DNA of 64,000 nt from Onthophagus taurus (taxonomy: Eukaryota > Arthropoda > Insecta > Coleoptera > Scarabaeidae), in the NCBI RefSeq assembly GCF_036711975.1, contig NC_091967.1:29551501-29615500 (forward strand), read 5' to 3'. The notes beneath the pieces were generated by a model. That model did no database searches and was not told the origin of the DNA. It was given only the letters and a program-made list of their open reading frames with translations. A program made the position numbers and the translations under genes. Of the stretch, positions 42,828 through 54,132 are shown piece by piece (position 1 is the stretch's first letter; each line of letters begins with the position of its first letter).

Positions 42828-44640
42828 CCCATTAATGCCTAGCGTGCTTCTCGCACTGCTTCTCCTTACCTACAGGTCACCATGTGCGACATTTCGATCC
42901 GAATCAAAGCGGATATTTTAGTTGAAGGAAGCATCTTATCGACCTATTTTTGCATTTTGTGCGATTCGGTTATTTCCGCTAATTTTTTCGCTATTGAAAA
43001 TCGTGAATTTCACGGTTTTCCGTCTTCAATTTTCAATAAACTGGGAAAAATGAAAAAAATACTGAAAAAAGAATTTCTATCGTATGCTCCCACTCTTAGT
43101 TCCATATATTCGACGGAAAATATTATTTCGTGGCGATTCGCGAGTCTTTACTACTTGCCAGATAGCCGCGAAGGTCAGTGTTGCGAAAACGCAACGCTGG
43201 GTCGAACCGGTGGTCGAACAAACAATATGCACAGCAACTTCAGTCCACTCGCTAAGTCAACGAATACGCTAGTTGACAGCAGTACCGCATCAATCTCGCT
43301 CTGCTCTATTCTATATCATCTTACATTATTTACATACAATGTTGCGAAAAAAGTATACGACCGTTCGTGAAATCGAAGACTTGGTGAATGCCAGCTCTGA
43401 TGAAGAAGAAACAGCGACTCAAATTCGACATGCCGACCACGTGATTTCATAGTTCTGCCGCCAGAAAATACCGATGCGATTAGTGATAATGAAGATTAGA
43501 TGAAGGTACACAATTGATGAGTGGGGATATACCTAACGATATTACGGGCCATATCAAAATTATGTGCGAATTCGATGACGATAACGAACATTGTCCACAA
43601 GAACCGATGTGTGAAAATAACGAAGATTCGGACATACATTAGCGATCGGCCCTTTGTTTTGCTCAAGCCTAAGTGGATGAAGACTAAGAACTATAAATTC
43701 TTGAAGCAGTCGGTAGATTTGTCCATAGAAAAATACGCAGACATTTATACAAAATTAGGTAATTGATTTCCGTTCTCTCATTCATTCCAATGAGTGTAAA
43801 TTATTGTTTCGAATTGCAGGAGCACTGAATCCATTACAGTTATTCGAATTATTTATCGATGCTGATGTCATCAATTTCATTGTTCAAAGTACAAACCGAT
43901 ATGCGGCTATCGATCGCAATGATCCCTCTTTCAAAACCGATGTCGAAGAAGTGCGCAAAGTAATAGGAATATTGTTTGTGACTGGGTATCACACATTGCC
44001 GACAATCAGGAGTTATTGGTCGGATAGCCCATCTTTAGGCTGTGCGATAATAAAAGCAAGCATGACTCGTGATCGTTTTCTTCGTGTCAAAGCGCATCTC
44101 CATGTATGCGATAACCGAAGCCTCGATCCGAAAGACAAATTCGCCAAGGTGACACCCTTGAATGATATGATGAACGAACGGTTCATGCAATTCGGCGTCT
44201 TCGCTCACAATTTATTGATCGACGAACAAATGATTGCATATTTCGGTCGACATTCTTGTAAAATGTTCATCAAGGGGAAACCGATCCAATTTGGATTCAA
44301 GTATTGGTGTCTTTGCTCGTCCGAAGGACCTTTTTTCATTCATACCGTACGCCAACGCATCCAGTAATAATAATAAAGAGCTCGGACTCGGTGAGAACGT
44401 TGTTCTTCGTCTGCTCTCGAAATTAGAGTCCGAGCCAACACTGCGTGACATTCGACAATTTTTTTAAGTCGCATAAACTCGCTTACTGATGTGCGCACAA
44501 TGAAAAAAAAAGATCGAGGTGCCAGCGACTACTCATTTGATAAGGTAAACGAAGTTCTGGCTGTGCGTTGGAACGATAATGCAATTGACAATAAAACTAA
44601 CGAAAACTAAATTATACAAACAAATAAACTACTAAACAAA
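42828..44640 (+). mobile_element. piggyBac element, copy 2 (right end lost)
   Basis: TTAA at 42824-42827 is followed by CCCATTAATGCCTAGCGTGC, a CCC-starting terminus. The transposase relic occupies 43339 to about 44610. The right end is replaced by an A-rich junction at about 44640. It belongs to a different lineage from copies 1 and 3, judged by the coding text. Confidence 0.8.
43339..44610 (+). pseudogene. piggyBac transposase, copy 2, intron-containing
   Basis: It begins MLRKKYTTVREIEDLVNASS with the usual acidic N-terminus, and stops occur soon after. An intron at 43759-43819 (TTAG|GTAATTG to GAATTGCAG) joins to GALNPLQLFELFIDADVINF. The first half of the DDE domain follows (YAAIDRNDPSFKTDVEEVR, VTGYHTLPTIRSYWSDSPS, RFLRVKAHLHVCDN, LLIDEQMIAYFGRHSCK, QFGFKYWCLCSSEGPFF). 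Past a frameshift at 44365 it reads KELGLGENVVLRLLSKLE, then is internally deleted and ends near VLAVRWNDNAI. The 188-codon stretch 43804-44367 is undamaged. Confidence 0.85.
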
Positions 44641-44644
44641 AAAA

Positions 44645-44884
44645 AAAGACCAGATCCAGGACATCGCGTTGATGAGGAAGGACCTGCGGGTGTATCTTTC
44701 GGACCCCCCGCCGACTCCACTGGCGCTAATGAAAAAAATCGTCACCCTAGACGAACTCCTAGCCCAAAACCGAGCGCCAAAAACAGAAGCACCAGCGGCC
44801 TCCAGCCCAAAGGCCTCCGCTAGAACGCCGCACAGTGGGGCAACGCCGGAAAAAATCCCGGCCGTAAAAATCAGCTTTATCTAA
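44645..44884 (+). CDS. Unrecognised GC-rich frame, possibly LTR-element gag
   Basis: The frame DLRVYLSDPPPTPLALMKKI, VTLDELLAQN, then an A/P/S/T-rich tail differs sharply in base composition from its AT-rich surroundings. It resembles the spacer and basic end of an LTR-element Gag. A short similarity (TPEKIPAVKIS vs NPKRAVVKIS) links it to the GC-rich Gypsy at 49.4 kb. No zinc knuckle is seen. It abuts the lost end of piggyBac copy 2. Confidence 0.35.
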   Translation, partial: KDQIQDIALMRKDLRVYLSDPPPTPLALMKKIVTLDELLAQNRAPKTEAPAASSPKASARTPHSGATPEKIPAVKISFI

Positions 44885-45271
44885 AGAATACACCGATTTG
44901 CAGTTATAGAATAGTTAATATACGTTTGATATAAACATGTATTTATCAGCGAAAACAGGACAACCGAATAAACCGGTTCACAGAATAACAACTTTTGGCA
45001 TAACGTGATTTAAAAAAAAACTTTATCGTGCTTTAATTCGGAATCGATAAAATTTCAATCAGTATGCTTTAGTGCAAACGACCCTAAAGTATTATTTGCA
45101 TATACCTGCGAGTTCAGTAATTACGTTAGTAATATTCACGAGTTAGTAATATTCGCAACCTGTGCAAATATTTTCATTTTCTAAAGGTTTTTTTGATCAA
45201 TTCAAATGTGACTTTTGTTTTGAGACTGTTTAATCTGTTTTAGACGATATTTTATACGTAGTAAAGATAAC
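44885..45271. other. No gene recognised
   Basis: AT-rich leader upstream of the next gene fragment. A direct repeat of GTTAGTAATATTC occurs near 45124 and 45144. Confidence 0.45.
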
Positions 45272-47476
45272 ATGGAGCCTCTAGTTATCAGTTACAATGA
45301 TTTGTGTGAATACTTGTTTAATAATGGTCCTTCCAGCATTCAGTCGTTTAATTCTCTCATTCGAAAGAAGTTTACTAATATTACTGAGGATCAGATACCC
45401 GTAATTTCCAAAGCAATTGCAACAAGATTTCTTCCTAATTTCAAGGTAAAGTGGAGATCAGTTAATCGAAACAAAACCGTATTTAAACAGAAGAATAGTG
45501 ATTGGATGACACGTAACTTTGTGTTCACGTTTCCCGTTGATACTGATAAACATGACGAAGGTGGTGGTACGAATATTTCATTGTGCTCGGTGTCGAAAGT
45601 TGGCAAAGGAAGGCCTAGTAAAGATTTTGAAAATTGTGGAAAGAGAAGTCAAAGGAGCAAAATTCGTCAACTAAAAACATCACAGTCCCAAGCCTTAATC
45701 AATGCTGCTGAAGTAATAAGAGTAATAAAGTAATAATTATTTGTTTCAAGGTATTCGGGGATGGTTTCCGTTTTCGCGGATATCGAGCAGCAAATGTATC
45801 GCATGTTCTTGTTAAAACTTTGTTACATTCTCCATAAATAATAAATAGATTTAGATAATCTTCATTAGTATAATTTAAACGTGCGGGCATAGTGAATTTT
45901 ATAAATGATATAATGACATTTGTGTTACCTTCATTTGTTTCTCGGTAGTCATGGCCGTCTTTGACACAAAATTGTTTTGAATAATCTTAAACTATTTAAA
46001 ACGAAAATTACAAAGAAACGGCGATAGTTAGATATAGGGAACCTTACATAAAGTTACCTTTATTTTTAATGTAGATTCAGATACAATTAAAAAAATATAT
46101 GGTTTCCATTTAATTTTTTTGAGTTTTTCGCTTTTTCTTATATAAATATTTGGCAGCTTTTTTTGAACACCCTGTATGTAGTAGGACAACATATGAGCTA
46201 CCAAAAGTTAAGCTATAGTCTCTTCTTCAAATTCCTTTCATCAGATATAACAAATACTTAACAGTGTTAGCAGAAATACACATAACATACAAGCCTGCAT
46301 AGGTAATTTTTTTACATAAATTTGTAAATATTTCAGAAACGGGTAAGAATTTTATATAAGATGTTTAAGTAAAAGTTAATTAAAATCGGATGTAGAATCT
46401 AAATATGTAATAATATATAGGTGGTTCTATTTAAAATAACGAAGTTGTTGTCTACTTCCGGTATAACCGGAAGTGCGACAGTCTTGAAAACATTTTAGGT
46501 GAGTTGGGCATATCGACTTAAGTGCGCCTACAAATTTTCAGAAAGATACTACTCATAGTTTCTCCTATATCGATCGACGCAGTTCATCGTGGGACACCCT
46601 GTACAGCAAAGCACATATTCCATCACAGTGAAGCATATTCTACATTTCACAATGCTAGACGGAAAAGTAGCCCAACATATCACCAATACAACTGCAGCAA
46701 GCAACTGTTTCATTTGTGGAGCTCGTCCATCTGAGATGAACGACTTATCAAAGCTCGAAAATAAGCCTCGTAATGAAGAAGCAATTCAGCTAGGTATTTC
46801 CCCACTTCATGCACGAATAAAGTTTATGGAATTTATACTTCATCTTGGTTACAACTTAGAATTTAAGGAATGGAGGACTACGAAAACTACACTTCCAATC
46901 AAAATGGCTGCGAAAGAACGTATACAAAAACGTTTTATGGCTGAATTAGGGATAAAGGTTGATTTCGTAAAACAAGGATTTGGTTCCACTAATACTGGAA
47001 ATACCTCTAGAGTGTTTTTCCGAGACCCTTCTTTGACTGCTGACATAACACAAATTAATGAAAACTTGATTCGCCGACTTGGTGTAATACTAGAGATAAT
47101 TAATAGCGACATTTCAATTGATTCGCACAAATTCCACTTATACACAACAGAAACGGCTAAGTTAGCAATACAATTGTACCCATGGTATTATATGCCTTCA
47201 ACGGTCCATAAAATCTTAATTCATGGAGCTGAAATTATAACATCTGCAGCACTGTCGATTGGGTTACTTTCAGAGGAAGCGCAGGAAAGCAGACATAAAG
47301 ATTATAAATGTTACAGGCTTCACTACACAAGGAAATGTTCCCGTACTGCCACAAATGAGGATGTATTCAATAAGTTATTAGAGTCGTCAGATCCCTTTAT
47401 AACACACTTGAGGCCTGAGCCTAAAAAAAAGAACCTTCCCATCAGCCAAGAAGCCCTTGAATTATGTTGCACATAA
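45272..47476 (+). pseudogene. Transposase-like protein with RAG1/Transib-like C-terminus, split by a mariner relic
   Basis: The N-terminal piece (45272-45733) has FNNGPSSIQSFNSLIRKKF, then KVGKGRPSKDFENCGKRSQR and INAAEVI. The C-terminal piece (46589-47476) has LHFTMLDGKVAQHITNT, CFICGARPSEMNDL, ELGIKVDFVKQGFGSTNTGN, YPWYYMPSTVHKILIHGAEI and IGLLSEEAQESRHKDYKCYR, then RKCSRTATNEDVFNKLL. I recall both pieces as parts of one repeated insect protein family. The SEEAxESxxK...RKxSR block resembles the region around the last catalytic glutamate of RAG1 and Transib transposases. About 850 bp of mariner-type DNA with an ACACCCTGTA end separates them, and some middle sequence is missing. Family assignment to RAG1/Transib is tentative. 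Confidence 0.5.
45699..45890 (-). pseudogene. Mariner transposase N-terminal scrap
   Basis: Minus strand YTNEDYLNLFIIYGECNKVL then YPRKRKPSPNTL matches the first helix-turn-helix of DD41D-like mariner transposases. It is part of the element that interrupts the RAG1-like gene; the right end of that element is GGGACACCCTGTA near 46599. Confidence 0.55.
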
Positions 47477-47500
47477 TTATTATTTTAATTTTTCGTTATA

Positions 47501-48816
47501 CTGAGTGGCCCAAAATTCGCGCAACCAATTGAAAAAAAATGACATTGCGTAGCAAAAATACAAAATTTATTCGGAAAAAAACAAAATACACAAAATTAGT
47601 TTGAAGCAAGGCAAAAACCGACTCTCTGGCATCATAACAAATGTTCGAAATGACCTCCTTCTTGTTCGATGCACTTCAGACATCGCTTTTTAACAGCTTT
47701 ACAGATGCGCTCAAGTAAAGGTTTATCTGCATTCAGCGTATCGACTTCGTTGGTTATGATGTTTTTCATGGTCTCCACATCTGGTAAATCATTTTTGTAC
47801 ACCCTATCCTTTAAAATTCCCCACACGGCAAAATCCAAGGGAGTCAGGTCAGGAGATCTTGCAGGCCACTCTACTCGACCTCGTCTACCGATCCAATCCG
47901 GGAAATTTTGATTTAGGAATTCGCGAACAATGATAGCGTAATGGGGCGGCGCACCATCTTGTTGAAGAGTTAAAACACGACCAGAAAAATCCGGGTTATT
48001 ATTCATTCCATCGCGCAGTTCCATCAACAAATCAAGGTATGCAATACCTGTTACTGTTGCGTCGAAAAAGTAGGGGCCGACAATGCCGAAGGAGCAAACA
48101 CCAAGCCATACTGTTACACCAGGAACGTTTAATTCTTCTTGCACCGTGATATGCGGATTTTCTGTAGACCAGTACACGCAATTGTGTCTGTTGATTCGGC
48201 CATTTAATTTAAACTGTGCTTCATCTGACCACAAAATGGTTTTAAAGAACTCTTCGAACGCTTCACATCGAATTACGTACCACTCAGCGAACTGAAGTCT
48301 GCGGTCCGGATCGTCTTCTGTTAATGCTTGTAAAAGACGTGGTCTGTAAACATGCATACCTAATTCCTTCATTATTCGCTGCAAGCTGGAACGAGAAATT
48401 TCCAATTCATGGCAAGCCTTACGGACTGATCGCGCCGGTGTTTCAACGAAACTCTCAGCGACCATCTGTACGTTTTGTGCAGTTCGCACGCTGCGTGGCC
48501 GCCCCGAACGCTTCGTGTCATTAACAGTACCATTTTGTTCGAACCTTTTTATCAAGCGATACACAGTTTCACGCCTCGGAACTTGACTGTTAGGAAACTT
48601 TTCGGCAAAATCGGAGAAAATGTTTCGATAATCGGCATGATAACGGTAGTACGAGCTCACTAAAAACACGCGTTCCGCAATTGTGAACCGATAACGCGCT
48701 CCGGCTGCCATAGCTACACACGGACAACTGGTTGACACGGTTAACCTTGTACTAGTGGGGTGAAACCGGCGCATGCGTATTTTGTGTTAGCGTTGCGCGA
48801 ATTTTGGGCCACTCTG
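47501..48816 (-). mobile_element. Complete mariner-like element with TA duplication
   Basis: The left end CTGAGTGGCCCAAAATTCGC is matched by the right end GCGAATTTTGGGCCACTCTG. TIRs of about 25 bp differ at one position, with TA at 47499-47500 and 48817-48818. Total 1316 bp with one uninterrupted gene on the minus strand. Confidence 0.93.
47632..48711 (-). CDS. Mariner-like transposase (DD40D by spacing), apparently intact
   Basis: I choose the start at MAAGARYRFTIAERVFL (48711); the frame is open 21 codons further upstream, to within 45 bp of the TIR end. Two helix-turn-helix regions follow: YRNIFSDFAEKFPNSQVPRR and VRKACHELEISRSSLQRIM, joined by the GRPR AT-hook (KRSGRPRSV). The catalytic residues are D in ILWSDEAQFKLNG, D in LQQDGAPPHY and D in PDLTPLDFAVWG, 40 residues after the second by my count. 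FEHLL ends the protein. About 359 residues, normal for the family. With intact TIRs this could be an active element; the enzyme cuts at TIRs and inserts at TA. Confidence 0.92.
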   Translation of the reverse strand: MAAGARYRFTIAERVFLVSSYYRYHADYRNIFSDFAEKFPNSQVPRRETVYRLIKRFEQNGTVNDTKRSGRPRSVRTAQNVQMVAESFVETPARSVRKACHELEISRSSLQRIMKELGMHVYRPRLLQALTEDDPDRRLQFAEWYVIRCEAFEEFFKTILWSDEAQFKLNGRINRHNCVYWSTENPHITVQEELNVPGVTVWLGVCSFGIVGPYFFDATVTGIAYLDLLMELRDGMNNNPDFSGRVLTLQQDGAPPHYAIIVREFLNQNFPDWIGRRGRVEWPARSPDLTPLDFAVWGILKDRVYKNDLPDVETMKNIITNEVDTLNADKPLLERICKAVKKRCLKCIEQEGGHFEHLL

Positions 48817-48834
48817 TACATTATACATTTCATT

Positions 48835-49270
48835 TTCAGTGTGGGGGTAAAACAAAAGCCGATTGGAAAAAGTGCTATTCTTTACTTTCGATTTAAAATT
48901 AATTTTTCTACCAGAACTATTAGCCACTTTTTGCGTTTATAAAACTTTTAGTTGTTACCTACAACACTGAAAATCAAACTTTGAAGTCGATTATCTCGAA
49001 AACAAAAGCCGATCGGAAAAAATGTTATTCTTTCATTTCGACTTGAAATCAGAAGTTCTACATGGGGTTTCAGTTTGGTGCTCTACTTTTGAATCAACCT
49101 GTATACACATATTGTCAGTGTATTATTATCAGTAAAATTTATATTAAAGTAATTAATCTTTTCAATTTAGTACCATTTGTAATGTACTTTTTTATGTTGA
49201 ATCGAATGAGAGCAGCCGCAATTTGATAGAACTAGCGGTTATCTAGATATTGTATTTTTTCCGCTTTTCG
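48835..49270. other. No gene; diverged direct repeat of about 65 bp
   Basis: AAACAAAAGCCGATTGGAAA (about 48851) recurs as AAACAAAAGCCGATCGGAAA (about 49001). Each is followed by TGTTATTCTTT-type sequence. TGAATCAACCTGTATACAC near 49084 resembles a mariner end. Probably a non-autonomous mariner relic. Confidence 0.5.
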
Positions 49271-49286
49271 GTCATTTGGCCCCACT

Positions 49287-52036
49287 GTGCGCCGCCAGCC
49301 TGCTGGTAATGCCCAGAGCGACATTTCCACCGCAACTGCCAGATCTACCCCGATGTCGGGAAACGACCAAGGGACCGCCGCCAAGCCAACCAGCAACCCC
49401 AAGCGAGCGGTCGTAAAAATCTCCAGCGTTCAGCTATCACGCGCTTTCAACACCGTTTCGGCTCCCACCCTACAGATACTCCACCACCAAAAAAAAGGCC
49501 ATAGCCCGGGAAGTCGAGAAGATGTTGAGTGAAGTTGTAATCGAGGCCAGCCGGTCCCTATATGCCTCGCCGATCGTACTGGTGTCCAAGAAGAATGGTG
49601 AGCCTCGCCTGTGCATCGACTATAGACGCCTCAACAACCAGACCGAGGACGAGTCATCGGCGCTACCGATGATTAAGGAAACCCTCCGTGACCTCAGCGG
49701 GGCCTGCGTGTTCTCGACACTGGACCTTCGTTCCGGGTACTGGCAGATTCCCATGGCGGATTCATCCAAACCAATGACTGCCTTCACGACACAAGACTTA
49801 TCAGTTTCGGGTCATGCCTTTCGGCCTAAAAAATACCCCGGCCACCTTCCAAAAACTCATGACTGCCGGGGTACCCAAGGAAGTTTGCGTTGGTGTACCT
49901 TGATGACGTCATTGTGTTCAGTGCCAATTGGGAGGAACACTTACTACACCTCGGCCTGATCTTCGAGCGCCTACAGATGCACAACTTACGTCTCTCGCCC
50001 GAGAAATGTGTATTTGGAGCCACCACCATCAATTACCTGGGACACAGGATCACCCCGAAGGGTATCGCACCACTCCCGTCCCACATCGAGGGCATGCTCC
50101 GTGCACCCAGACCAGGGACGAAGAAGCAGCTGCAGTCTTTTCTGGGCCTTGCCAATTGGTTGGGCCCGTTCATTCCTCGGTGCGCTGAAATCCTGACCCC
50201 TCTCACGGACCTTTTTCTAGGTCGTCGATCGTTCCGTTGGACCGAGGCAGCCGAGCAGGCCTTCTCAAGCAAGCCTTGAGCAGGGACCTCCAGCTTCACC
50301 GCCCGGAACTGGACAAGCCGTTCGTGTTGCAAACCGACGCAAGTGGAAAGGGGATTGCGGCCGTCCTTTATCAGGAGCCCGGTCGACGCATCATCGGGTT
50401 CGCCAGCGCCAAACTGTCCCCAGCCGAGCAGAAGTACCACATTAACGAGCAAGAATGCTTGGCAGTTGTCTGGGGTGTGCGCATTTCCGCCCTTATCTGG
50501 ACGACAGGCCGTTCACCCTGCGGACAGAGAGCAGAGTTCTTCTGTGGCTTAAAACCCTAAAGGAGAAGAACGCTAAGTTGACCCGCTGGTCGCTCCTCCT
50601 ACAAGAATTCAAATTCGAGGTGGAGCACGTTCCAGGCGAAAAGAACGAGTTGCCGGATTTCCTGTCGCGCGAACCCGCTGTCCACCTGATGGCCAACAAC
50701 GATGCACCCAACACGGAAAGGCTGCTCTACCAGCAGCTGAACGGCGAGGCAGTGACGAAGACCGAAGAACAACCGCACGTGGCTCTCGTAGGCTGACCCG
50801 AACTATTGGAGCAGATCAAGGCGGGTCAACAGGCACACCCCCGGGCCCAACAGTTTGTCCGCTCCTGGACCGACATCCAAGCCAGAGGTCCGGAAGGGCC
50901 GACGGAACGGCGCATCATGGAGCAATACGCCGTACATGACGACCGACCTCCTCTGGAAACGTTCTGCGGATGGGGACAGGATAGTGGTACCGCAGGAGTT
51001 CCACGAATGCGTGATACACGCGTATAACGACTCACCCACCGCCGGACACCCCGGAGCCGAGGACACGGTGCGGGCAATCTCCCGACACTATTTCTGGTTG
51101 GGTATGACGGAGGACGTACGGAAGCACGTATAAGAGTGTTGGGCTTGCACTGCTTTTAAGAGGGGACCCTTCCAAGACAAGGCCCCACTAAGGCCGCGAG
51201 ATCCCGTCGCTCCATGGGAGGTGGTAGCCGTAGACATTATGGGACCCTACGCGAAATCACGCAGCAACAACAGATTCGTCCTGGTTGTTACTGACCTGTT
51301 TTCCCGGTGGGTAGAAGCTTTCGCTATGCCAGACAGCGAGGCAGAACGAATCATCCAAATTATGGACCGAGAGGTGTTCCCCCGTTATGGGTATCCGCGG
51401 GCGTTCCTAAGCGATAACGGCCTTCAATTTATATCGGTCGACTGGGACGGAGCGTTGCGACGATGGGGCTGTCTCCAATGGACAACACCGATCTACCACC
51501 CCCAGGCAAACCCCACGGAAAGGCGTATACAAGAATTGAAAAAATGTATACGGTTGCAACTGCAATAACGTAACCCGAGTGCCTGGGACCAACATCTTCC
51601 CACCGCCCTTTTCAACGTCCGCGGTCGACGGAACGCAGCGACAAGAGAGACGCCCGCCGCGCTCTTGTGTGGATACGAGTTACAACGCCCAGGGTAATGG
51701 GAAATTCACCCACCAAACCCAAGACAACAGGAGCAGCGGCCAGTCGGGAACCGACGGGCACACCTTAACGAACATCGATATCGTTACGCCAGCCAGGAAC
51801 CCATACGCTTTAAACCGGGAAAACGTGTCTTGGAGCGGGTCTATGGACATAGGCCATCTTTCGGGCGACGATGGAGTGGGCCATATAACGTCATCGAGGA
51901 AGTAGGGCCCACCACGTATTGGATCCGAAGAGGAAATACAGGCGAGCCGACCAATGTCCATGTGAATGACCTACGCCCCACACAGCCACGTCGTCCGCGC
52001 CCTCAGGCTCGTCGACTAGCCGAACCAGCGCCTTGA
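49287..52036 (+). pseudogene. Gypsy gag end + pol (RT, RNase H, integrase), GC-rich lineage
   Basis: GHLAPLC near 49275 looks like the end of a gag zinc knuckle; the protease is largely deleted. RT has LYASPIVLVSKKNGEPRLCI, TLDLRSGYWQIPM, YLDDVIVFSANWEEHL and NYLGHRITPKGIAP. RNase H has LQTDASGKGIAAVLYQE and NEQECLAVVWG. The integrase has GHPGAEDTVRAISRHYFWLG, CWACTAFKR, VAVDIMGPYAKS (D), FLSDNGLQFI (D) and NPTERRIQELKK (E). A C-terminal module (51830-52036) has FGRRWSGPYNVIEEV. Frameshifts or stops lie near 49800, 49880, 50275, 50500, 50795, 51131 and after 51568. Clearly dead. Confidence 0.9.
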
Positions 52037-52045
52037 GGGAGGGGG

Positions 52046-52374
52046 TGTTACACGATCCACCGGGTACTGTTCGGTCACGCCCCCGGTCGGACGTTTCTCC
52101 CCCGCACGGTCGGCCGGCCGATCGGACGTCAGCGATAGGCGTTCTTTGTTCAGCTTCCGGTCGGCCCGGTACTTAAGGGAGGCCGAAAACAACAAGGGGC
52201 ATTCGAGTCCACCACGACGCCAGAGCTATACTACGACGCTGAAGCTCCACCACTACGTCATTGTATATACCGCTCCCCGTGTACATAACTCAACCCCCTC
52301 ATTATTGTAAATAGTAATTTTATAAATAAATTCGTCGAGCCATCCACGACTTTAATTTCCACCGACCTATCACA
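52046..52374 (+). repeat. 3' LTR of the GC-rich Gypsy
   Basis: TGTTACACGATCC to GACCTATCACA, 329 bp, directly after GAGGGAGGGGG. AATAAA at about 52325 may be the poly(A) signal. Immediately after it begins LINE sequence. Confidence 0.75.
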
Positions 52375-54029
52375 GCCCTTGTCGATAACAGAATTGGTCA
52401 TAAAAGCGGATGAAATACGAACAATGATCCAGCAAAATACAGCCGTACCGATGAAGGCGGCAATTAAAGAAATTAATGTAATGGTGAAAAGGTTACAAAA
52501 AATTCAGGGAGAGGAAATGAAGGAAACAGATAAAAAAATTCTGATGATGGAAGGAAAACGATTACTATGGAGGATAAAATAGAGGAACTTAGTAAGGGAG
52601 GAAGGAGTGACGCTATAAATAAAATGGAGATGGCGACACAAACTACAGAAAGGATCAGGGAAGAAAATCCGCAAGTAATGAAATACTTTAAGGAAGAGAG
52701 AAACGCAGATAAATTCCTGAAAATTATGGGGGAAATGTGGAATGAGGATAGATATGTTAAAACAGAATGGTCCAATAAATATGATAGTAGTACTGAAACT
52801 ACACAAAACATAATTATCAGCATAAAAGCTGGAAATGAAATGATCCGTGAAAATGAAAATGTTAAACGGCTACTAGATTATGAATTAAGGGAAAAATAAT
52901 AGGAGAAGAAAAACTAAATGACGGACAATGGATAAAAATCAAGCAAGGGACCACCATAACAAGATGTACTAGTGAATAAAGCAAAGAGGATAATAAGAAC
53001 ATCTATGTAATTGGAGTAAGGGGTGAGCAACACTAGAAAGATGGAAAGACAATCATAACAAAAGAAAATTATGTAGGAACTGAAAACATAATAAGAGATA
53101 TCTGTAAAAATGAAGCAAAAAAAAGTCTTTATGCATGAAGGACTAAGGGACGAATACCTCAGAAATCTGATGGAATACATAAATAAAGACAATGCACTAC
53201 AAGTAGTAATGATCGCAAAACATTCAGCAGAAGATAAAGACAACACCTATGCTAAAGTCTTGGGTAGAGGTACGACCCAAAAGGGACCACAAAAAAATAT
53301 GAAGCGATACAATGAACAAAGGCATATCGAAATAAAACTACTCGGAACAGAAACATACGAAAATTCCCTAAAAGAGCTTAAGAAGGGAATAAAAATAGAT
53401 GACAAAGAAATTAAAATCGCTGCTGTATACAAAACAAAGACAGGTAACCTGAAAATATACAAGGGGCAGGAGAAAAGTTCAAGCAACAAGCAGCAAAAAT
53501 CCTGCATAATAAAGCTGAAACAACAGATGCCATGGGAAGAACTACAACAATATTTGTAAGAGACCTGAATGCAGCTACCACCACGAAAGAGGTGAGAGAG
53601 GCTATCGAAAAAGAATTGGGTAGAAGGATGGAAGAGAGCACATTCAAAATAAACATTTTCAAAGACAAAAATAGAAAAGATAAAATGGTGGCGGCCGCCA
53701 CATTAAACAAAAGACTTGCAGCGGAAATCTTGAATAAAGCAGCAATTCAACTAGATTGGGCTAGATGTAGGGTGCACGAAATGCTTACGCCGGATAGGTG
53801 CTATAAGTGCGAAGAATTAGGACACAAGGCTAAGGAGTGCCAAAATAATAAAATAGAAAAAACAGAAGTCAGTAATAAGTGTCAGAAGCTGGGCCACAAA
53901 ATGAAAGAATGCCAAGGAAAGAGTTTTTGTAGAGACTGTAAAGAGGAGGGGCATATGACAAACAGCATGGCATGCCAAAAATACAGAGGGGAAGTACAAA
54001 AAATGATAGAAAAAAAAAGAAGAATATAA
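52375..54029 (+). pseudogene. R1-like LINE ORF1 (coiled coil + CCHC knuckles)
   Basis: Lysine- and glutamate-rich helical text in three frames (52379-52582, 52567-52899, 53110-53559) leads to an RNA-binding region (KELGRRMEESTFKINIFKD) in 53532-54029. Knuckle 1 is CYKCEELGHKAKEC. The second (KCQKLGHKMKEC) has lost its first cysteine. The third is CRDCKEEGHMTNSMAC. This ORF1 type packages LINE RNA. Frameshifts near 52570, 52900-53110 and 53540. The 5' end is cut by the Gypsy LTR. Confidence 0.8.
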
Positions 54030-54132
54030 CAGAAAAAGACAGTAAACAGGGAAATCCCAGAGACGGCCAAAAATCAAAATAAAAATAATTATAAAAATCG
54101 GAGGGGTTGGGAAAGAGAAGGGGAAAGTAACA

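Larger units (their letters stand above)
49275..52374 (+). mobile_element. GC-rich Ty3/Gypsy element, 5' end lost
   Basis: A sharp rise in GC begins at CCCCACTGTGCGCCGCC and lasts to the end of the 3' LTR (52374). The internal region holds the end of gag, then RT, RNase H and integrase in several frames, ending at a GAGGGAGGGGG polypurine tract. No 5' LTR is in the window. Confidence 0.88.

Noticed and set aside
42882-43370. 162-codon frame upstream of piggyBac copy 2
   Set aside because: It covers the element's 5' untranslated region and overlaps the real transposase start in another frame; no motif.
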